Under the pieces are notes generated by a model. That model was given only the letters and a program-made list of their open reading frames with translations. It was not told the origin of the DNA and ran no database searches. The position numbers and the translations under genes were made by a program. Of a DNA stretch of 64,000 nucleotides, positions 56,655-64,000 are shown piece after piece. How positions within the stretch are numbered: the stretch's first letter is position 1; each line of letters starts with the position of its first letter. The stretch comes from Theristus sp. LFF4_11 (Eukaryota > Nematoda > Chromadorea > Monhysterida > Xyalidae): positions 97,656 through 161,655 of the forward strand of contig JASANC010004694.1 in NCBI GenBank assembly GCA_030248135.1, given 5' to 3'.

Positions 56655-57532
56655 GGAAGATAATCGTTGCGTTAATTGCACCTACATGCACTATACCAAA
56701 CAATGCTGAGAGAGAACTTATAGGGAACTCTATAAAAGAGAGGCTATCCAACTGGAAAACAGGTAACTGGAAAACTGGAAAACTAGCCAACTGGAAAACT
56801 GGTAACTGGAAAACTGGAAAACTGACGAACTGGAAAACTGGCTAACTGGAGAACTGGCCAACTGGTAAACTGGAAAACTAGCCAACTGGAAAACTGGTAA
56901 CTGGAAAACTGGCTAACTGGAAAACTGTAAAACTGGCCACCTGGAAAAATAGCAAAACTGAAAAACTGGGAAGTGGAAAACAGGCTAACTTGACGACTGG
57001 AAAACTGGTCCACTGGACAACTAGCAAACTTGTGCGCGCGCGTGCACTTATAAACTTGAAAATTTTCAACTTTACAACTTCGGAGCAACTGGGCAACTGT
57101 AAAACTCCACAGTTGATCAACTGGGTTATTGCCCGTTTCCGTGGGAATTTTGTACCGGTTTCCGGAACCGGTGCGCGAATAATTAAAAAGTTCACTAATA
57201 CTCACACACCAAAGAAGTTTCGTTGCGTGGCCAGGCCATGAAGTTACCGGGTAATTGAAAAACGGTCATGTGGTATTGACCCACACCTCACTTCAATGGT
57301 GGTATTGACCTCAATCGTATATACGCACTTCAAAAAACACAAAACATTTGATACACAAATGGTTTTCTGGAACTATTTTTTTCATTCAAATTCCGCGTGT
57401 CCTTGCAACCTAAAAAATATCTATTTTACTTGGTTATTTCGTTCATTATGAAGTCAGGAATAGAGTAGGTAAACGCATTTTGCAATAAACACGAAGATGA
57501 GCAAAAAAATCAAATTTTTAAAGATTTGTTTT

Positions 57533-57605
57533 TGCAGCGATGGGATTCGATCAACAAAGACCCCCGCCCTGCTAGGCGAAAGCGATAACCGCTGCGCCAT
57601 ACTGC
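57533..57605 (-). ncRNA. tRNA-like unit, right arm copy
   Basis: Mirror of 54835-54908 with the A-box and B-box unchanged and one base fewer in the 5' acceptor region (GCAGTATGG instead of GCAGTCATGG). Same doubts about function. Confidence 0.5.
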
Positions 57606-58099
57606 AAAGCGAAAAACGCGTTAAAAAAGTTGCTCACACATTCCGTCTTTTATGGAAACTTAGAAACATTACCTCTTTGATAAAAGTGCTATTATAGAAA
57701 TGTGCGTGAAACACCAGCGAAACGGCTGTGGCGCTATACCACTATATTGCAAAATTCGATGAGTTAACTTGGCATACATTCCACGTAAGGAGGGGTGGTA
57801 AAGAACAAAATTCCAAAATGCATATTTTCTAGCCCATATGTTTGCAAAAATAACTTTGAAATAAAACAAAAATAAAAAAACTGTTGTATCTGCATTGTTT
57901 TTACTCTTGTTTTTTTGCTTTGAGTGCACGAGTTTGTGCATGCGAATCAACTCTGTGTCTATGTCCAACCAGCCGATTGGTTGGTGACCACGTGATGCAT
58001 GCATTCTGTGCAGTCATTGCAGTGGAGTCGAAGTATTGGTTTGCACCGAATGCACACATTATGCATGATCATTAACCAATCAGCCAATAGGTTGTAGAC

Positions 58100-60150
58100 T
58101 GCACATACTGGAAAACTGGAAAACTAGCCAACTTGAAAACAGGTAACTGGAAAACTGGAAAACTAGCCAACTGGCAAAACTTGCCAACTGGAAAACTGGC
58201 TAACTGGAGAACTGGCCATCTGGTAAACTGGAAAAGCGGTGAACTGGAATACTAGCCAACTGTAAAACTGGAAAACTTGCTAGTTGTCCGGTTGACCAGT
58301 TTTCCAGTTGTCAAGTTAGCCAGTTGGCTAGTTCTGCAGTTTCCAGTTAACTGGGCAACTGGAAAACTGGAAAACCAGCCAACTGGAAAACAGGTAACTG
58401 GAAAACTGGAAAACTAGGCAACTGGACAACAGGTAACTGGAAAACTAAAAAACTGACCAACTGAAAAACTGGCTAACTGGAGAACTGGCCAACTGGTTAG
58501 CTGGAATAGTGGTAAACTGGAAAAGTTAAAAAGCTTCGAAGTTGTAAAGTTGCAAAATTTAAAATTTATAAGCGTACTCGTTTAAAAGTTAGCGCGCACA
58601 AGTTTGCTAGTAGTCCAGCTGACCAGTTTTCCAGTTGTCAAGTTAGCCAGTTTTCTAGTTTCCCAGTTTTCCAGTTAGCCATTTTTCCAGGGGGGGGGGC
58701 AGTTTTCCAGTTTTCCAGTTTTCCAGTTTTCCAGTTAACTGGGCAACTGGAAAACTGGAAAACTAGCCAACTGGAAAACTGGAAAACTGGTCAACTGGAA
58801 AACTGGCTAACTGGAGAACTTGCTAACTGGTAAACTGGAAAAGTGGTAAACTGGAAAACTAGCCAACTGGAAAACTGGTAACTGGAAAACTGGAAAACTG
58901 GCCATCTGGAAAAATGACTAACTGGAAAACTGGGAAACTGAAAAACTGGCTAACTTGACAACTGGAAAACTGGTCAACTGGACTACTAGCAAACTTGCGC
59001 GGGCTAACTTTTGAACGCGTGCGCTTATAACCTTTAAAACTTTGCATTTTTACAACTTCGAAGCTTTTTAATTTTGCAAGTTTGTAGCTTTTTTGGTTCC
59101 CCAGTTATACAGCGGCCAGTTGTCTATTTGGTTGTTGTGCAATTAGCCAGTTAACCCAGTTGATCAACTGTGGAGTTTACAGTTGCCCGGTTGCTTCAAA
59201 GTTGTAAAGTTCAAAATTTTCAAGTTTATTAAGTGCACACGTTCACAAGTTAGCGCGCACAAGTTTGCTAGTTATCCAGTTTTTCTAGTTGCCCAGTTAA
59301 CTAGAAAACTAGCCAACTGGAAAACTGGCCAACTGGAAAAGTGGTAACTGGAAAACTGGAAAACTGGCCACCTGGAAAATGGCAAAACTGAAAACTAGGA
59401 AAGTGGAAAACAGGCTAACATGACAACTGGAAAGCTGGTCAACTGGACAACTAGCAAACTTGTGCGCGCTAACTTGTGAACGCGTGCACTTGTAAACTTG
59501 AAAATTTTGAACTCTACAACTTCGAAGCAACTGGGCAACTGTAAAACTCCACAGTTGATCAATTGGAGGTAACTGGATAACTGCACAACAACAAAATACA
59601 GACAACTGGCCGCTGTATAACGGGGCAAGCTAAAGGCTAAACTTACAAAGTTAAAAAGCTTCGAAGTTGTAAAGTTTTAAAATTTTAAAGGTTATAAGAG
59701 TACTGGTTCAAAAGTTAGCGCGCATTAAAAGGTTAGTAGTCCAGCTGACCAGCTTTCCAATTGTCAAGTTGAAGCCAGTTTTTTTAGTTTCACAGTTTTC
59801 CCGTTAGCCATTTTCCAGGGAAAATAGCCATCTTCCAGTTTTCCAATCAACAATTTTCCAGTTGGCCAGTTTTCCAAGTTTTCAGCAACTGGGCAACTGG
59901 AAAACTGGAAATCCAGCACAACTTGAGAACAGGTAATTGAAAACTGGAAAACCGGCCAACTGGAAAACTGGCAAACTGGAGAACTTGCTAACTGGTAAAC
60001 TGAAAAGTGGTAAACTGGAAAACTAGCCAACTGGAAAACTGAAAATTGGAAAACTGGAAAACTGGCCATCTGGAAAAATGGCTAACTGGAAAAAAACTTG
60101 GAAACTGAAAAACTGGCTAACTTGACAACTGGACCACTAGGAAACCATTT
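58100..60150. repeat. 8-bp-periodic CCAGTTNN satellite, right arm
   Basis: Reverse-oriented partner of 52275-54340, mainly as AACTGGNN units, with the same embedded unique blocks in mirrored order. Indels against the partner increase beyond about 59.7 kb. Confidence 0.85.
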
Positions 60151-60207
60151 GGACCATTTGGCACAATTGGATTTTCAAAAAAAAATTAACAAAAAATGAT
60201 TTTTTAA

Positions 60208-61050
60208 CAGGGGTCGAGATGGGGGGGTAAAAGGTACGTTTCTCTCAACCAAGTCGACACCCCCCACCTCGGGCAAACCGCCCCCCCCAAATTTTGGTCA
60301 AAATACTCCCCCCCTCTCGAATCGGGGGGGGGCAACCCCCCCCTCCTAGATTTCGACCTTCCAAATATTCCCCCACCAAATCCTGACCGTCTGACCATTG
60401 CACCCCCCTTTGATTTTGACTTTCGATGGAGACATTTTCTCTTGTATATCTCTATATTTCTCTCATTTGTAGGTATCTATATTATATGCATGTTTGTATC
60501 TCATTATATATTGTATGTTTTTTCCTTTACGTACCACTTTGTTATATGCGATTTACCGAATTTTGTACGTCAATTTTTTCAATAGTGATTTTCTTCACCA
60601 AGTCTCACCTTTGCAGTGTGTCTTCGTTGGTGTAGTTTTCAGATATCTCGACTCGAACGAAAATCAAAAAAAAATGTCATGACTAGAAGAGGGGAGAGAG
60701 GCCTTCACCTGTATGATGTGGTTTCTTACAAGTTTTATTTGGATTACAGTTCCGACTTTTTTCCATCTCTCCCGGTTCTCACCTTCAACCGAACTATCTT
60801 GCTCAGCCATTTTAAATTCAGACAACTTTTAGTCGTCAAGAAAAATTTTGGTCCGATGCCCCCCCTGCAATTTCCGGTCTCGCTCGGACTCTGTAGAATT
60901 TTCGGTCTCACTAAATTGGAGCACCCCCCCCCCAAATCAAGCTCGACCCCCCCTCACCCGGGACCTATCCCCCCCCCCCCGAATTTTTCGCCCTTTCCTT
61001 CGGATTCGCCAAAAACCGGCTTTCCCCCAAAAGAAATAACCGCCTTTTTT
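60208..61050. mobile_element. Element D, right arm copy (degraded)
   Basis: It starts CAGGGGTCGAGATGG and mirrors 51375-52225, but G runs are shortened and the far terminus, near 61040-61060, no longer reads CAGGGGTCGAG. The surrounding GGCGAATCCGA block is still recognisable. Confidence 0.55.
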
Positions 61051-61324
61051 AAAACTGATTTGATCCTTGTAGACAATGACAAAAAAACTAAAAAAAGTCG
61101 ATTCAAAATGTGAATTTTCCCGAGTAGTTGAAACCCGTGAAAAAAAAAATCATCAGAGAGTGTTTCTGTGTGGGAGTGGGATGCCGTCTCATTCGCCAAA
61201 TCTCGACTTCGATCTGATCTCTCGATCCGGCCCGAAATCTCGGGGCAGGCATATCCCCCTCTTTGATGAAACATGCTGATCGAATCTGAAGAGAAAAAAA
61301 ATTCAACAAAAATGTGGGGGGTGG

Positions 61325-61652
61325 CAGACTGCGTCGACTGGTTGCTGCTTCATGAAATGAATTTGGTCGAGATTTTTCCAATTTCGTAAACGCTATTGCT
61401 CACGTCGCGGATCGACGTCACCAGGAAGGGGGGGGGGGGGGGTGTCAAACCCCTCGCTGCACGGTGCCAACTATCGAATGCGGTGTGGGGCCCCCCTTGG
61501 GACGAGGAAGTTTCTTGCTTTCGTCTGCGTTTCTCTGCACCTCAGTGTGAGATTGTGGTCTCACGAGTCTGTCACGAGAGAAATTTTTGTGCATAGCGAT
61601 ACACCCTGTAAAAACAGCTGCAGCACGTGCTCAGCAACAAAATCCATTGACC
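61325..61652 (+). pseudogene. SMG1: Decayed copy of the SMG1 N-terminal exon
   Basis: The copy keeps the exon start (ACTGCGTCGACTGGTTG), the CACGGTGCCAACTATCGAATG block, CCTCAGTGTGAGATTGTGG, GCAGCACGTGCTCAGCAAC and the donor CCATTGACC|GTAAG in mirrored order. The proline-coding middle is replaced by unrelated sequence and a G run, and the frame is broken repeatedly. It proves that the inverted duplication includes host gene sequence and not only transposons. Confidence 0.75.
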
Positions 61653-61696
61653 GTAAGTTTACGGGAAGTAGGAATTCGAAAATCGATTTAAACTGC

Positions 61697-64000
61697 CGGG
61701 TTGGTAAAAAACCGGTTTTTTTTTATGTTGCCAGAAAAACGGCTTCAAGTTTTTTTCTAAAGTTTTTTTAAAACAATAAACCGAATGCTCTTCAGTTCTA
61801 AACTTTCCAGGAACTTGGCATTTCTGAACTTCAAAAATAAGAAATACATCAAAAATTGGTGACGGCAAAGTTTTAATTGGGTTCCGCTTTTTTTGTCAAT
61901 TCGCGCATCTCGTCTCTTTGCTTCAAATCGTCCAAATTTCGCTTTATTGGTTTGCAGCAAAATCCGATTTTTTAAATTAAAAAAAAAATTTTCTTTAAAA
62001 AAAAAAAAATTTTTTTTTTACAAGTTAGGTTTTTTCGCCGCGTCTCGCGGCCGAGCTGAGCTCCTGCACAATTGCCAGAACGATTCTGAAAACTTTAAGG
62101 GTTACGGTAACCTTGCCTTATTGAAATTCATGTCCATTTTCATAGAGGGAAAGTTCCAGCTAAAACAGTAAAATAGGGCAATTTTTCTACGTGTACTTGA
62201 ATATTGAACCGTTTCTAATTTTTTTCTCTTAAAAAAATTACCAAAGGGTCTTTGTGTTCAAAAATTTCTGTTTGCTGTATTGGTTGGTCGGTAGTTCCCA
62301 TTATAATTCTGTCGTTTTTTCTCCCCAAGACACTTACTCTGGGGTTCAACCAGCTACCCTATCTGCCACATTGCGGGAGCCCACTCTTCAAATCATCGTA
62401 TCGAAAACACGTACCAGGATTACGCGAGCACGTCGCGGGCAACTGACAGACGCAAGTTGAACACGTTAGTTTAGCTCAGCACGCAAGTTTTACCACGTGG
62501 CCATGGTATCGCGTATCTGAAAAACGGTCGTGTGAGGACGTAATAACCAACAGCCCCGCTTCAATTGTTTAACAACATATCGCACAACTCCATTGTAGAC
62601 CTATAACATACGCCAATCAACAAGACATCATGTTCATCTCATGGCCTACCGACTGAAAAACATGTTCTAAGTTGCAAGAAAAAATTTCTGATATTTCAAT
62701 TCAGTTAAGTCATTTCAACGCTAAAAATTGACTCTAGAAGTCATCCAAATTGAAAAACATGGAGTAATGGTTTTGGTCAAAATGACCAAATAATGACATT
62801 CCACCGAAGCACACAAAGAAGTTGGGAAGAAAATTTGGTTTGAACTTTCAAAAAATTGTTGTTTTAAATCGAAATTTCAGAGCAAAGTAGAAGAAAAATT
62901 TTCAAATTTTTTTTTAAGCTTCAAAAAAAATCCAAATTTTTTTTTTAAAAAACGAAAAAAAAAATAAAAAAAAAATTTTTTTTCAAAGCCCCTAACCCTA
63001 GTTTCCAGGGCAGCACGTTCAATAAATTGAAAACAAAGACTGGGCAGTGACCGTGTATGTGTGGGGAGCGGGGAGGGACGGTTGGTTGCAAGGAGACCGG
63101 ATAGCTGAACTCGATTAGGAGGCGAGATTTGCAGAACTGCAAAGTGAAAACCGGTAGCGGATTGCGTTCGAAAAATAACATTTCATCAGTTACCCTTTGC
63201 AAATCGACAACATCGTCAGTCAGTCTGAATATGCACTTAGTTTAGCAGTCACCTTGTCTTCATCGTATTTCGACTTGACCCTGCCACAAAAGCTTCTGCA
63301 AAATGATGCTTCACCAGTTCAAGTTCGGATACAGTTCACTGCGGCATGTGGTCGATCCGGTACCGGTCGATCCGGTGCGGTCGATCCGGTACCGGTCGAT
63401 CCGGTACCGGTCGATCCGGTACCTGGCAATTTTCTAGGGCGGTCGATCCGGTACCGGTCGATCCGGTACTCGGTCGATCCGGTACTCAATTGAAATTTTC
63501 AGCTGTTTTAGCATTCAATCTCAATTTGTTTCTGATTTGTTTTCCATTTTTCTTCGTTTCTCTCATTTTATCTGATGTCTGAAACATTTTTACCGCAGGT
63601 TTTTTCGCGGGAAATATGAAAATAAAACAACAGGACATTTTTCCTCAACTCCAAAAGAGAACCGAATCAGTCTTCATATTTTTATTTTGTTCTCCTTTTC
63701 TTGCTGAGCTGATAATTTTGCAAATTTTCACCGTCTTGGAGCTTTATTCTTCTGGAAAATAGTTCAGAAAATAAAAAACATATGGTACACTTGTTTTGCT
63801 TTTTTCAGAATCAGATTACGATTACCAAAACCAACAAAGCGTCGCAAGTCGTCGTCGTCCAACAATCGTGTTCGGTTTCATGTCTTTCCGTGCTGCATAA
63901 ATGTTTCGCAATCACCTAAACCAAAGAAAAATCGAAAACACAACGAATTGAACGCTAAAAAACCCGTAAAACAGCTGAAAATTTCAATTGGTACCGGATC
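61697..64000. mobile_element. Element A with nested B and C, right arm copy (truncated by window)
   Basis: GGGTTGGTAAAAAACCGG at 61697 mirrors the right end of the 48036-50710 composite. Element B occupies about 61958-63000, its left end corrupted and its right end intact (CCCCTAACCCTA followed by GTTTCCAG). Element C starts near 63343 (GGCATGTGGTCGATCC) after GTTCACTGC. The far end of A is outside the window. Confidence 0.75.

Larger units (their letters stand above)
56750..64000. repeat. Right arm of the inverted duplication (runs off the window)
   Basis: Reverse complement of the left arm. About 57.1-58.1 kb and 62.3-64.0 kb are close to identical to their partners. About 59.8-62.3 kb is strongly diverged, with many substitutions, short indels and altered homopolymers. 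It contains a decayed SMG1 exon, copies of elements D, A and B and the beginning of C. The window ends inside the C repeats. Confidence 0.85.

Overview
The window is nuclear DNA of an invertebrate animal. Genes are split into short exons by mostly 50-300 bp introns, with GT..AG borders that can be joined in phase, and they encode animal proteins: ornithine decarboxylase, the HIRA-complex subunit CABIN1, a STRA6-type retinol-binding-protein receptor, a kelch protein, the nuclear receptor HNF4 and the PIKK kinase SMG1. I see no bacterial operon, ribosome-binding-site pattern or organellar signature. The phylum cannot be fixed from this sequence; compact genes, many nonautonomous DNA transposons and simple satellites fit many small invertebrates.

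Layout. 1-2182: ODC on the minus strand, C-terminus cut off by the window edge, with a MITE in the intron at the edge. 2346-2641: two exons ending an unidentified minus-strand gene. 2650-4602: no gene seen, one MITE. 4603-4715: a TA-flanked MITE. 4836-5503: a small secreted cysteine-rich protein, minus. 6553-16678: CABIN1, minus; its penultimate exon carries a 793 bp hAT-like insertion. About 16.7-19.1 kb: gene-poor spacer with poly-G/poly-C tracts. 19177-22521: STRA6-like receptor, plus. 22546-24794: secreted-type kelch protein, minus, tail-to-tail with STRA6 (24 bp between stop codons). 26285-29758: HNF4, minus, with a 1041 bp hAT-like element in the hinge intron. 32010-51040: SMG1, minus, from an N-terminal proline-rich exon to the FATC tail, with a mariner-like element and a large nested transposon cluster in introns.

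48.4-64.0 kb is an inverted duplication. The left arm (to about 55665) and right arm (about 56750 to beyond the edge) mirror each other around a core that holds a 70-copy 8-bp satellite (AGGTTAAG). Inner arms are built of 8-bp-periodic CCAGTTNN satellite; outer arms hold a tRNA-like element, a G-rich hAT-like element, a copy of the SMG1 N-terminal exon (intact on the left, decayed on the right), and a three-level nest: a hAT-like element (A) hit by a second hAT-like element (B) and by a MULE/foldback-like element (C). Each level is delimited by its own target-site duplication, and an unhit copy of A at 7251-8043 shows both empty sites.

The host genes are not an obvious pathway cluster. STRA6 (vitamin A uptake) and HNF4 (lipid-sensing transcription factor) lie 4 kb apart with only the kelch gene between. 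The distinctive content is the transposon and satellite architecture, with the caution that part of the right arm (about 59.8-62.3 kb) is so corrupted relative to the left that assembly or read error must be considered.
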